Positions 1 to 7,877 of a stretch of 64,000 bases of DNA are shown in pieces. The stretch is from Lacrimispora defluvii (GTDB taxonomy: Bacteria; Bacillota; Clostridia; Lachnospirales; Lachnospiraceae): the NCBI GenBank assembly GCA_013036995.1, contig JAAOXG010000020.1:124001-188000 (forward strand), in the 5' to 3' direction. A program made the translations under genes and the position numbers. The notes beneath the pieces were generated by a model. The model was not told the DNA's origin. It saw nothing but the letters and a program-made list of their open reading frames with translations, and ran no database searches. The first letter of the stretch is position 1; each line of letters begins with the position of its first letter.

Positions 1-859
1 TCGAAAAGCTGTAAAGGCAGCAAATCCCAATGCCATTGTCCTTGCCGAGCATTACGGAGATCCATCTGGCTGGCTTCAGGGGGATGAATGGGATACTGTG
101 ATGAACTATGATGCATTTATGGAGCCTGTCTCCTGGTTTTTAACCGGAATGGAAAAACATAGCGATGAGAAAAATTCAAAGCTATTGGGAGACGGTGAAA
201 CATTCTTTCATTCCATGAATTATCATATGAGCCGCATGATGTCAGGATCACTGTTAACGGCCATGAATCAGCTCTCCAACCATGATCATTCCAGGTTTCT
301 TACAAGAACCAATGGAAAGACAGGCCGTACCTCAACAGAAGGACCTGAGGCTGCTTCCGAAGGGATCAGCTATGGCATATTCCGGGAAGGTGTGATGATT
401 CAGATGACCTGGCCGGGAGCACCTGCCATTTACTACGGTGATGAGGCAGGTGTCTGCGGATGGACAGATCCCGATAACCGGAGAACTTATCCGTGGGGAA
501 ATGAAAATCTGGAACTGATTGAATTTCACAGGTATATGAATGAGCTGCATCGAAGTCTTCCGGCACTGCGCATTGGTTCATTAAAATCTCTTCTTGCAGG
601 AGATCACCTGATTGCGTACGGGCGTTTTTTTAATAATTGTATTTGTGCGGTTGCAGTGAGCAACCATATGAGTGAACAGGAAGTTTCCATACCGGTCTGG
701 CAGCTTGGTATGAAGGATGGTGAGACAATGTCCCGGGTTATGCTGACGTATGAGAGTGGTTATAATGTAGGTAAGATCTCATTTGCAGTTGAACATGGCT
801 GCGTAAGGGTTTCAATGCCGCCGTTCAGCTCAGTTTTGCTGGTGGGAGACAGGGACTAA
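1..859 (+). CDS. GH13 alpha-glucanohydrolase, 5' truncated by window edge
   Basis: The frame is open from base 2, so the gene starts before the window and only the C-terminal 285 residues are visible. Two GH13 core regions can be read: AEHYGD at bases 44-61, where E (47-49) is the expected general acid, and QLSNHD at 269-286, whose Asp is the expected transition-state stabiliser. The nucleophile Asp lies upstream and cannot be checked. FLTRTNGKTGR and YPWGNENLELIEFHRYM resemble the neopullulanase/cyclomaltodextrinase/alpha-glucosidase branch, followed by a C-terminal beta domain. It should hydrolyse alpha-glucan oligosaccharides, probably in the cytoplasm, but the missing N-terminus leaves location open. 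An ATG at 98 lies inside the conserved core and is not the real start. Confidence 0.88.
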   Translation, partial: RKAVKAANPNAIVLAEHYGDPSGWLQGDEWDTVMNYDAFMEPVSWFLTGMEKHSDEKNSKLLGDGETFFHSMNYHMSRMMSGSLLTAMNQLSNHDHSRFLTRTNGKTGRTSTEGPEAASEGISYGIFREGVMIQMTWPGAPAIYYGDEAGVCGWTDPDNRRTYPWGNENLELIEFHRYMNELHRSLPALRIGSLKSLLAGDHLIAYGRFFNNCICAVAVSNHMSEQEVSIPVWQLGMKDGETMSRVMLTYESGYNVGKISFAVEHGCVRVSMPPFSSVLLVGDRD

Positions 860-894
860 GTAGTACATTTTTATTAGAATTTTTTAAAAACACC

Positions 895-923
895 TTGATT
901 TTTTAACTTGTCTATGTTAAAAT
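895..923 (+). promoter_or_regulatory. Sigma-A type promoter for tRNA-Tyr
   Basis: TTGATT (895-900) and TAAAAT (918-923) are separated by 17 bases, about 24 bases before the mature tRNA start. Confidence 0.6.
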
Positions 924-947
924 AACACTCGCTTGATGATAAAGCAT

Positions 948-1029
948 GGGCGGATTCCCGAGTGGCCAAAGGGGGCAGACTGTAAATCTGTTATCGACGA
1001 TTTCGAAGGTTCGAATCCTTCTCCGCCCA
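948..1029 (+). tRNA. tRNA-Tyr (anticodon GTA)
   Basis: This is a class II tRNA of 82 bases with a long variable arm. The acceptor strands GGGCGGA (948-954) and TCCGCCC (1022-1028) pair fully and the discriminator is A1029. The anticodon stem GCAGA/TCTGT encloses the loop CTGTAAA, giving GTA. CCA is not encoded. Confidence 0.95.
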
Positions 1030-1049
1030 TTAAAAAAAAGAGTGATATA

Positions 1050-1087
1050 AAAAGACGGTGTGTTCCATTGGACACACCGTCTTTTTT
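1050..1087. terminator. Bidirectional terminator between tRNA-Tyr and nox
   Basis: A near-perfect hairpin (AAAAGACGGTGTGT paired with ACACACCGTCTTTT) has A and T runs on its two sides, so it can end both the tRNA transcript and the convergent NADH oxidase transcript. Confidence 0.85.
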
Positions 1088-1098
1088 ATATTCTTAGA

Positions 1099-2433
1099 TT
1101 ATTCTGCCTGAAGCGCTGCCATGGTAAAGTAGTTGTATGGCTTATTAAAATGTGGCAGGAAAAAGATATCTGTCAGCTTTAACCGGTCGATAGTAACCTG
1201 CTCCTGAATGGCAAGTGAAAACATGTGAATTGCCATGGAGATATCGTATTCGGAACACATCTGTGCACCTAAGACAATCCGTGTCTTTTTATCGTATACA
1301 ATCCGGATTTTGACTTTATAATTATCATGCTGTATGAATGCAGGCTTCTGTGTATCTTCATAATCAGCTGCAGCCGCATCATAACCCAGCTTTTTAGCCT
1401 TTTCTAATGAAATTCCGGTAGATACCATCTTCAGATTCCAGATGCAGATACCATTGGAGCCCTGAACACCAATAGATTCAAGGGGAGTTCCGCAGGCATT
1501 ATGAGCTGCCACAATACCGGAGCGGACCGCATTGGTGGCAAGCGCAATATAGTTGGTAGCCTGAATGGAGTTATCAAATACAGTAGCGCAGTCTCCGATG
1601 GCATAAACATCAGGAATACTTGTCTGCTGGTGTCTGTCAACCAGATAAGCACCATTCTTAAACAGTTTAAGATTATCTTTGCCCAGTTGGCTGTTAGGCT
1701 TAAAGCCAATTCCCAGAACTACCATATCCGCTGCATATTCATTTTTGTCAGTTACAACCTTTTCTACTTTTCCGTTGCCTTTCAGGCTGGTTACAGTTTC
1801 TTCATAGGCAAGCTTAATTCCGTGGCTCTCCAGATTTTTGGACATAATATCTGTAAATTCACGGTCGTAATAACCAGACAGACATGTGCTCATGTTGTCA
1901 ATTAAAGTGACCTTCTTGCCTATCCTGTTAAATGCTTCCGCCAGTTCCACGCCGATGTATCCGGCACCCACTACCACAACATTGCGGATCATGGACTGGT
2001 GAAGCTTCTCAATGACTTCCTTGGCGTTCTGATATAATTTAACAAACTGAACATTGGCAAGATCTGTACCCTCAATGTTTGGAGAGATGGGAAGTGATCC
2101 GGAGGCAATAATCAGCTTGTCATAAGGCTGCTGATAACTCTGTCCATCTTTACCTGTTGCGAATACCACCTTCTTTTCAAAATCAACATGATAAACAATG
2201 GTCTCTAAATAAACTTTTGCGCCCTTCTGTTCAAAAATCTCTTTGCTGCAATAAAACAGCCCATCTGGTGATGTGATCTGGTTTCCGATCCATAAAGCCA
2301 TACCGCAGCCTAAAAAACTGATATTGTTATTGGAATCAAATATTGTTACTTCTTTATCTTTATAATTATCTAAAATTGTGTTAATTGCAGCTGTTCCTGC
2401 ATGGTTTGCTCCGATTACTACGATGCGCTCCAT
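1099..2433 (-). CDS. nox: NADH oxidase, water-forming (CoA-disulfide reductase family)
   Basis: The 444-residue flavoprotein is full length for the Nox family, which reduces O2 to water with NADH in the cytoplasm. The FAD-binding start [17 protein letters not shown] is at residues 5-21. [13 protein letters not shown] carries the single redox-active cysteine that cycles through a sulfenic acid, and [16 protein letters not shown] near residue 155 is the NADH-binding fold. The C-terminal dimerisation segment ends [19 protein letters not shown], very like the streptococcal enzyme. A strong SD (AAGGAGGG) precedes the ATG. It is monocistronic between two tRNA genes. In an anaerobe the role is oxygen detoxification and NAD+ regeneration. 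Confidence 0.95.
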   Translation of the reverse strand: MERIVVIGANHAGTAAINTILDNYKDKEVTIFDSNNNISFLGCGMALWIGNQITSPDGLFYCSKEIFEQKGAKVYLETIVYHVDFEKKVVFATGKDGQSYQQPYDKLIIASGSLPISPNIEGTDLANVQFVKLYQNAKEVIEKLHQSMIRNVVVVGAGYIGVELAEAFNRIGKKVTLIDNMSTCLSGYYDREFTDIMSKNLESHGIKLAYEETVTSLKGNGKVEKVVTDKNEYAADMVVLGIGFKPNSQLGKDNLKLFKNGAYLVDRHQQTSIPDVYAIGDCATVFDNSIQATNYIALATNAVRSGIVAAHNACGTPLESIGVQGSNGICIWNLKMVSTGISLEKAKKLGYDAAAADYEDTQKPAFIQHDNYKVKIRIVYDKKTRIVLGAQMCSEYDISMAIHMFSLAIQEQVTIDRLKLTDIFFLPHFNKPYNYFTMAALQAE

Positions 2434-2462
2434 AAAATACCCTCCTTAATGGATTTTTTTTT

Positions 2463-2491
2463 ATTATATCACATTGTTAAAATAAAAACAA
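2463..2491 (-). promoter_or_regulatory. Sigma-A promoter of nox
   Basis: On the minus strand TTGTTT (2491-2486), a 17-base spacer and TATAAT (2468-2463) lie about 30 bases before the start codon. Confidence 0.6.
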
Positions 2492-2557
2492 TTACTATTA
2501 TTGATAAATTCAGTCTTTTTTATTTCCTTTTTCAGGATGAAATAAAATCGAAAATAG

Positions 2558-2586
2558 TTGACAAGTAAGATATGATTTTGTATAAT
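2558..2586 (+). promoter_or_regulatory. Consensus sigma-A promoter for tRNA-Leu
   Basis: TTGACA (2558-2563), a 17-base spacer and TATAAT (2581-2586) match the consensus exactly, 40 bases before the tRNA. Confidence 0.9.
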
Positions 2587-2626
2587 TCTTATGTTGTGCA
2601 GTGCGCAAGCATTGTATTCAGTTGTT

Positions 2627-2712
2627 GCCGGCGTGGCGGAACTGGCAGACGCACAGGACTTAAAATCCTGCGGGCCTAATCGCCCGTACCGGTTCGATTC
2701 CGGTCGCCGGCA
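2627..2712 (+). tRNA. tRNA-Leu (anticodon TAA)
   Basis: This is a class II tRNA of 86 bases with a long variable arm. The acceptor strands GCCGGCG and CGCCGGC pair perfectly and the discriminator is A2712. Stem CAGGA/TCCTG encloses CTTAAAA, giving TAA. CCA is not encoded. Confidence 0.95.
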
Positions 2713-2715
2713 TAG

Positions 2716-2753
2716 AAAAAAGCTGTTGTACTTTTGGGTACAACAGCTTTTTT
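2716..2753 (+). terminator. Terminator after tRNA-Leu
   Basis: A hairpin of AAAAGCTGTTGTAC with GTACAACAGCTTTT runs into a T tract directly after the tRNA. Confidence 0.88.
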
Positions 2754-2846
2754 GTTGAATCAAACAATTAAACAGAGTCGTTAAGGAGACATTCACAAAT
2801 AAGGGAGAGACGCATGGCGCCTCCCCTTTTTTGTATTCCAAAACTG

Positions 2847-3626
2847 TCAGGAAAGACTGCTTAAATCGATCAGGTTGCTTGAAAAGGAGGCTTCCAGAGC
2901 TGCTTTGGATTCTTTTAACAGTTCAATAACAAAATTCAGTTTTTCTTCTGAAAAACGATAAGATGGGATAGATACACTGAGAGCAGCAAATATCCTTCCT
3001 TTGTTCTTCAGGGAAACTCCCACACAATGAACGTCAGGGGTGGATTCTTCGTGCTCAAGGGCATATCCACGTTTTTTGGTTTCTTCCAATTCTGTAAATA
3101 AAAGGGGCCACTGGGTAATTGTATGAGGAGTAAATTCCGTCAGACCATCCGGATATAATGCATAGATTTCGTCTGGTTCCATGTCTGCCAGAATTGCTCG
3201 TCCGATTGCAGTGCAATAGAGCGGCAGCTGCTTACCTACATAAGAGACCAGCCGTATGGGCTGGGCAGAATCCTCTTTAGCAATGTAGAGCAGATTGCTT
3301 CGGCTTTGGACACCTAATTGGCATGTTTCATTACTTTCTAAGACAATGTGTCTCATTTCTGCCTTAATAAATTCAAGTGCATCAATGTGGTTCGTATATG
3401 ATGACCCCACAGAAAAGGCTGCGATCCCTATAAAATATTTGAAACTTTCAGGATTCATATAGATAAATTTTCTTGTAGTCATTGTATGTACTAATGGCAT
3501 AATGCTGCTTTTAGGCGCATTTAAGGATTTTGATAACTCGGTTAAAGTCATACCATTTCCATTTGTTGACAGTAACTCAAGTATATCCAGAACCCGCTCG
3601 GTTGGCCGATGTTCATTTGAAGGCAT
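2847..3626 (-). CDS. IclR-family transcriptional regulator
   Basis: The 259-residue protein has an N-terminal winged helix (about 10-65: RVLDILELL, LTELSKSLNAPKSSIMPLVHT) and a C-terminal IclR effector domain with the usual YCTAIGRAILA and GYALEHEESTPDVHCVGV blocks. The frame could open 18 bases earlier, but GAGGTG sits 7 bases before the ATG at 3626, which is preferred. It is divergent from the dehydratase-permease-aldolase operon, so it most likely senses a sugar acid or its 2-keto-3-deoxy derivative and controls that operon through the large palindrome at 3810-3846. The same regulator type (YjhI) belongs to the E. coli yjh set. Confidence 0.92.
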   Translation of the reverse strand: MPSNEHRPTERVLDILELLSTNGNGMTLTELSKSLNAPKSSIMPLVHTMTTRKFIYMNPESFKYFIGIAAFSVGSSYTNHIDALEFIKAEMRHIVLESNETCQLGVQSRSNLLYIAKEDSAQPIRLVSYVGKQLPLYCTAIGRAILADMEPDEIYALYPDGLTEFTPHTITQWPLLFTELEETKKRGYALEHEESTPDVHCVGVSLKNKGRIFAALSVSIPSYRFSEEKLNFVIELLKESKAALEASFSSNLIDLSSLS

Positions 3627-3771
3627 ATGTGACACCTCATTCATTTATATTTATTTCTATTATAACAAAGAGTAAGATAGAATTCCATATGATTCATTTG
3701 TTAATCCTGCATAAAAAGCGTTAGTGAAATATGTAAATTGAGACGAAAAAAAATCCTTTTACTTATCTTCA

Positions 3772-3800
3772 TTGACATTATTGCAGTATAGTGCTAATGT
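3772..3800 (+). promoter_or_regulatory. Promoter of the sugar-acid operon
   Basis: TTGACA (3772-3777), a 17-base spacer and TAATGT (3795-3800) lie immediately upstream of the operator palindrome. The gene-free stretch 3627-3970 also holds the operator and a possible 9-codon leader frame. Confidence 0.75.
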
Positions 3801-3809
3801 TTAGTTTGT

Positions 3810-3846
3810 GGTACTTATATTCGTACTGAGTACGTATATAAGTACC
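3810..3846. promoter_or_regulatory. 37-bp palindromic operator, probably for the IclR regulator
   Basis: GGTACTTATAT at 3810-3820 is repeated in inverted form at 3836-3846, and the inner CGTAC/GTACG arms also match. Only one base pair and the centre base break the symmetry. It starts 9 bases after the -10 box, so a bound repressor would cover the transcription start. It would also fold as an RNA hairpin at the 5' end of the mRNA. Confidence 0.8.
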
Positions 3847-3870
3847 GATCCCGGGAAGAAAGGGGATACA

Positions 3871-3900
3871 ATGGAATATAAAAGCTTTTATTTCTATTGA
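3871..3900 (+). CDS. Possible 9-residue leader peptide
   Basis: GAAAGGGG followed by ATG opens a frame encoding MEYKSFYFY before a TGA, in the 5' leader of the dehydratase operon. Four of its nine residues are aromatic. Spacing to the SD is suitable, but such short frames arise by chance and no attenuator hairpin follows it. Confidence 0.25.
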   Translation: MEYKSFYFY

Positions 3901-3970
3901 ACGATTTTCGACAGAGAGTGGAACTGTCAGAAAAGAGAATGAAAGAACGTAGAAAAAGGAGAAGGATATT

Positions 3971-5653
3971 ATGGAAAGAAGCGGGAAGATATTAAATGGT
4001 CTTCAAAATCAGTACTACAGAGCTACCTACAAATCAATGGGCTTTACAACGGAAGATTTAAAACGTCCCATGATTGGCATTGCCAACGCCTGGAGTGAAT
4101 GTGTGCCCGGACATTTTAACTTACGTCAGGTAGCACAGCGTGTTAAGGATGGAATTTACCGTGCTGGGGGAACGCCCGTGGAGTTTGGTGTGATTGGCGG
4201 ATGCGATGGAATGGGACAAGGCCATGATGGTATGCATTATATTCTTCCATCAAGAGAAATTATAGCAAATTCAATCGAATCCATGGCACAGATTAATTTA
4301 TTTGATGGAATTGTGCTGCTTGGTTCCTGTGACAAGATTGTTCCTGGAATGTTAATGGCGGCTGCCAGGCTTGATATTCCCTGTATTTTACTTCCCGGTG
4401 GTCCGATGGAGGGAGGAATTGAATTTGATGGCCGGAAATCTGATCAAACCTCAAGTACAGAGGCTTATGGCATGCTCTCCGCTAATAAGATAACGGAGAA
4501 GGAATATACGTCATTGGAGAATCTGGCCTGTCCGACATGTGGTTCCTGTGCTTACCTTGGAACCGCAAATACCATGTGTTCTCTGTCAGAAGCCCTTGGA
4601 ATGACGCTGCCAGATGGAGGTATTATACCGGCTGCAAGTGCAGCACGGCTTGCTATAGCAGAAGATACTGGTATTAAAATTGTGGAATTAGTAGAAAAGA
4701 ATATCACAGCGCGTCAGATTATTACAAAAGAAAGCGTGAGAAACGCCATAAAGATATGTCTTGCCATGAGTGGAAGCACAAATGCTGTTATGCACCTCAC
4801 TGCTATTGCTTATGAGGCGGAGTTAGAAATGAATGTTCTGGAAGAATTTGATCAACTGTCAAGAGTAACTCCCCAATTGGCAAAAATTAATCCGGCATCT
4901 GAATATAATATGGTTGACTTTTACCGGGCTGGCGGTGTATCCAAGTTACTTGATGAGATGCAGCCCATTATCTCTACAGACCAGATGACCGTCACTGCCA
5001 ATACAGTATTAGAAAATATAAAAAATCATATTTACCAGTATCCCCAGGACAGTAAGATAATAAAAACCATGGATGATCCCTTCGGATATCAAGGGGGAGT
5101 GGCTGTTCTCAGAGGTAACCTGGCTCCGGATTCGGGCATTACAAAGCCGGGGGCATTTGATAAAAGTCTTCACCATTTCATTGGGGAAGCCATTTGCTTT
5201 GATTCAGAAGAAGAGGCAGAAGAAGCCATCCTGAAAGGAACAATCCGGGATGGACATGTAGTTGTAATACGATATGAAGGACCGAAAGGAGGACCGGGTA
5301 TGCGTGAAATGTATAAGGCCATGAAGTATTTATATGGACGTGGTTTATCTAAAACAACCGCATTGATTACGGACGGTCGCTTTAGCGGTACCAATAATGG
5401 CTGCTTCGTTGGACACATATCTCCTGAGGCCGCTGAGGGCGGGGCAATTGCAATCGTTAAAAATGGTGACAAAATTGAAATTGATGTTGAAAAGAGGAGT
5501 ATTAATTTACTGGTCAGTGACGAAGAAATTAAAAACCGGTTAAAAGAGTGGAAACGTCCGGAACCCAAGTTTAAACGTGGTTATCTGGGATTGTATTGTA
5601 AGATAGCTGCCTCTGGCTCTGAAGGTGCTATCATGCAGTATGACAAGCTGTAA
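3971..5653 (+). CDS. IlvD/Edd-family dehydratase, probable sugar-acid dehydratase
   Basis: The protein has 560 residues, the usual length of dihydroxy-acid dehydratase. The likely iron-sulfur ligands are C44 (WSECVPGH), C120 (GSCDKIVPG) and C193 (PTCGSCAYLG), and the C-terminal DGRFSGTNNGCFVGHISPEA block is intact. The family dehydrates 2,3-dihydroxy acids to 2-keto-3-deoxy acids. Its place between a GntP permease and a DapA-family aldolase, with no branched-chain biosynthesis genes nearby, argues for an aldonate or pentonate substrate rather than IlvD proper. The exact substrate cannot be read. AGGAGAAGG precedes the ATG. It is the first gene of a three-gene operon. Confidence 0.88.
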   Translation: MERSGKILNGLQNQYYRATYKSMGFTTEDLKRPMIGIANAWSECVPGHFNLRQVAQRVKDGIYRAGGTPVEFGVIGGCDGMGQGHDGMHYILPSREIIANSIESMAQINLFDGIVLLGSCDKIVPGMLMAAARLDIPCILLPGGPMEGGIEFDGRKSDQTSSTEAYGMLSANKITEKEYTSLENLACPTCGSCAYLGTANTMCSLSEALGMTLPDGGIIPAASAARLAIAEDTGIKIVELVEKNITARQIITKESVRNAIKICLAMSGSTNAVMHLTAIAYEAELEMNVLEEFDQLSRVTPQLAKINPASEYNMVDFYRAGGVSKLLDEMQPIISTDQMTVTANTVLENIKNHIYQYPQDSKIIKTMDDPFGYQGGVAVLRGNLAPDSGITKPGAFDKSLHHFIGEAICFDSEEEAEEAILKGTIRDGHVVVIRYEGPKGGPGMREMYKAMKYLYGRGLSKTTALITDGRFSGTNNGCFVGHISPEAAEGGAIAIVKNGDKIEIDVEKRSINLLVSDEEIKNRLKEWKRPEPKFKRGYLGLYCKIAASGSEGAIMQYDKL

Positions 5654-5665
5654 GGAGGCTCTAAA

Positions 5666-6925
5666 ATGAATATATCTGCATTTGGTGCAATTATTGCTCT
5701 TGTAATTGCAATTATTCTGATATTGAAAAAAGTAGAACCTACTTATGCAATGATATTTGGCGCTATATTTGGAGGACTTTTAGGCGGAGCAGGTTTAGCG
5801 GGAACTGTCAGCTGCATGATCACAGGCGTTCAGGGAATTGTATCAGCCATTGTTAGAATTGTAACTGCTGGAATTTTAGCGGGAGTGCTGATTGAAAGCG
5901 GTGCGGCAGCGCGCATAGCAGAAGCCATCATAAGGAAGATGGGGAGCAGGCGTTCCCTGATTGCCATTATGCTTGCCACATGGTGTCTGACAGCAGTTGG
6001 CGTTTTCGGGGATGTCGCCGTAATAACTGTGGCTCCAATTGCCATACAGCTTGCAAGACGGTCTGGCTTTAAAAAACTTGGAGTTTTAATGGCACTTATC
6101 GGAGGCGTTAAGGCAGGAAACGTAATGAGCCCAAATCCCAATGCGATTGCAGCATCTGAAGCCTTTCATATTCCGTTGACCTCTACAATGATGGCTGGTA
6201 TTGTACCGGCTGTTGCGGCTCTGATTACCACAACACTTCTTTCACGGGCTTTAATACATAAGGGTTCAGATTTTGATGAAGTGGAAGAGGGGGGGTCAGA
6301 AAGTGAACTGCCAAGTCTGGCAGGGGCTGTGACAGGGCCTTTGGTTACCATTATATTATTGCTGCTAAGACCGTTATGCGGAATAACAGTTGATCCATTA
6401 ATCGCTTTACCTGCAGGGGGAATATCAGGTGTACTTGCCATGAGGAAAGGGAAGCATATCTGCTTTTATTTCACCACCGGACTTAAAAAAATGAGCGGGG
6501 TTGCCATGCTTTTAATAGGTACAGGAACCCTTGCGGGCATTATTTCTAATTCGAATTTAAAAGATGTCATTATACAGGGGATTGAATACGCAGGGCTTCC
6601 TGGTTTTCTGCTGGCCCCCATATCAGGTACTTTGATGGGTGCCGCTACTGCGTCTTCTACTGCAGGGACAACTCTGGCGAGTCAGATATTCGGGCCGACG
6701 GTCATGCTGAGCGGAATTTCTGCAATAGCGGCGGCAGTCATGACACATACAGGAAGTTTTGTTTTTGATGGATTACCACATGGTTCATTTTTCCATGTAA
6801 GTGCGGGTGCACTGAATATGGATATCAGAGAGAGACTTAAATTAATTGTATATGAATCCCTGAATGGATTGGCTATGGTGCTATTGGCGGTTTTGGTTTA
6901 CGGCGTGTTGAGAATTGCCGGATAA
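5666..6925 (+). CDS. GntP-family sugar-acid/H+ symporter
   Basis: The 419-residue, very hydrophobic protein has about 12 membrane segments. It shows GntP hallmarks: GAIFGGLLGG near the N-terminus, a GVLIESGAAARIAEAI block, GDVAVITVAPIA, and a C-terminal GTLAGIISNSNLKD/DGLPHGSFFH region. The family imports gluconate and related sugar acids with protons. It lies 12 bases after the dehydratase with SD AAGGAGG, so it is co-transcribed. The substrate should be that of the dehydratase. Confidence 0.88.
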   Translation: MNISAFGAIIALVIAIILILKKVEPTYAMIFGAIFGGLLGGAGLAGTVSCMITGVQGIVSAIVRIVTAGILAGVLIESGAAARIAEAIIRKMGSRRSLIAIMLATWCLTAVGVFGDVAVITVAPIAIQLARRSGFKKLGVLMALIGGVKAGNVMSPNPNAIAASEAFHIPLTSTMMAGIVPAVAALITTTLLSRALIHKGSDFDEVEEGGSESELPSLAGAVTGPLVTIILLLLRPLCGITVDPLIALPAGGISGVLAMRKGKHICFYFTTGLKKMSGVAMLLIGTGTLAGIISNSNLKDVIIQGIEYAGLPGFLLAPISGTLMGAATASSTAGTTLASQIFGPTVMLSGISAIAAAVMTHTGSFVFDGLPHGSFFHVSAGALNMDIRERLKLIVYESLNGLAMVLLAVLVYGVLRIAG

Positions 6926-6949
6926 ATCAGTGAGAAAGGATAACAAAAT

Positions 6950-7855
6950 ATGTATAAGATTATTACTCCGGTAGTAACTGTTTTTGATAAAAATGAAAAA
7001 CCGGATTTTGAAGCAAATAAAAAAGTGATAGATTTTTTAGTGGAAGGAGGAGTGGATGGAATTCTGGTGCTTGGATCAACAGGAGAATTCACCGGCCTTT
7101 CCAAAAAAGAAAAATACGATTTCTTTCGGTTCTATGCTGAATATACCAATCAACGGGTGGAATTATATGCAGGTACAGGCAGCACAAACTTTAAAGAGAC
7201 GGTAGAACTCTCCAATGATATATATTCTATGGGTTATGTGGCTCCAATGGTTATAGGACCATATTACTACGGACTTGATCAGGAAAAACTATTTGTGTTT
7301 TATGATACACTGGCTAAATCTTTAAGTGGTGACTTATATGTGTACAATTTTCCTGCAAGAACAGGGCATTCTATTGCCCCGGAAACAATGAAACGGCTTT
7401 TAGAGGAAAATAAGAATATAGTTGGGTTAAAAGACTCTGTTTCAGAGCCAAATCACACAAATCTGGTCTGCCGTGCAGCTAAGGGACACCCGTTTCTATC
7501 TTATTCCGGATTTGATGATCAATTTCTGTACAATATATCTTCGGGAGGAAATGGCTGTATTGGAGGTTTATCTAATATAGTTCCTGAAATCTGGAGTGAT
7601 TTGGTAGCATCTGCCAATCAAAATGATTTTGAACGTACAGTCCGTTTGGAGAATCTGATCCACCAGCTGATGCCTCTTTATGATATGGATTCCAATTTTT
7701 CACTTCTGTTTAAAAGGTTAATGATAAAGAGAGGCGTAGATATTTCTCCACAGGCAATTTTCCCATTCAACCAGATGGATGAAGGGATTTACAAAAAGGC
7801 AGAAGAATTGATGGATCTGGTAATCGCACAGTATAGGGATTTTAAGATCGGTTAG
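6950..7855 (+). CDS. DapA-family aldolase (2-keto-3-deoxy sugar-acid aldolase type)
   Basis: This is a 301-residue class I aldolase of the DHDPS/N-acetylneuraminate lyase family. The carboxylate-binding GSTGEF is at 42-47, catalytic Tyr is Y132 (VYNFPARTG) and the Schiff-base lysine is K161 (IVGLKDS). In this operon it most likely splits the 2-keto-3-deoxy acid made by the dehydratase into pyruvate and an aldehyde, as YjhH and YagE do in E. coli. A role in lysine synthesis is unlikely given the neighbours. It lies 24 bases after the permease and is the last gene of the operon. Confidence 0.88.
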   Translation: MYKIITPVVTVFDKNEKPDFEANKKVIDFLVEGGVDGILVLGSTGEFTGLSKKEKYDFFRFYAEYTNQRVELYAGTGSTNFKETVELSNDIYSMGYVAPMVIGPYYYGLDQEKLFVFYDTLAKSLSGDLYVYNFPARTGHSIAPETMKRLLEENKNIVGLKDSVSEPNHTNLVCRAAKGHPFLSYSGFDDQFLYNISSGGNGCIGGLSNIVPEIWSDLVASANQNDFERTVRLENLIHQLMPLYDMDSNFSLLFKRLMIKRGVDISPQAIFPFNQMDEGIYKKAEELMDLVIAQYRDFKIG

Positions 7856-7877
7856 GTGCTTTTATTTCTAAAATCTG

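Noticed and set aside
2464-2841. 125-codon minus-strand frame
   Set aside because: It runs antisense through tRNA-Leu and its terminator; the apparent CRRPESNRYGRLGPQ segment is just the reverse complement of tRNA sequence.
3971-5653. Branched-chain amino-acid biosynthetic ilvD
   Set aside because: The neighbours are a GntP permease, an aldolase and an IclR regulator, with no ilv or leu genes; a sugar-acid role fits better, though it is not proven.
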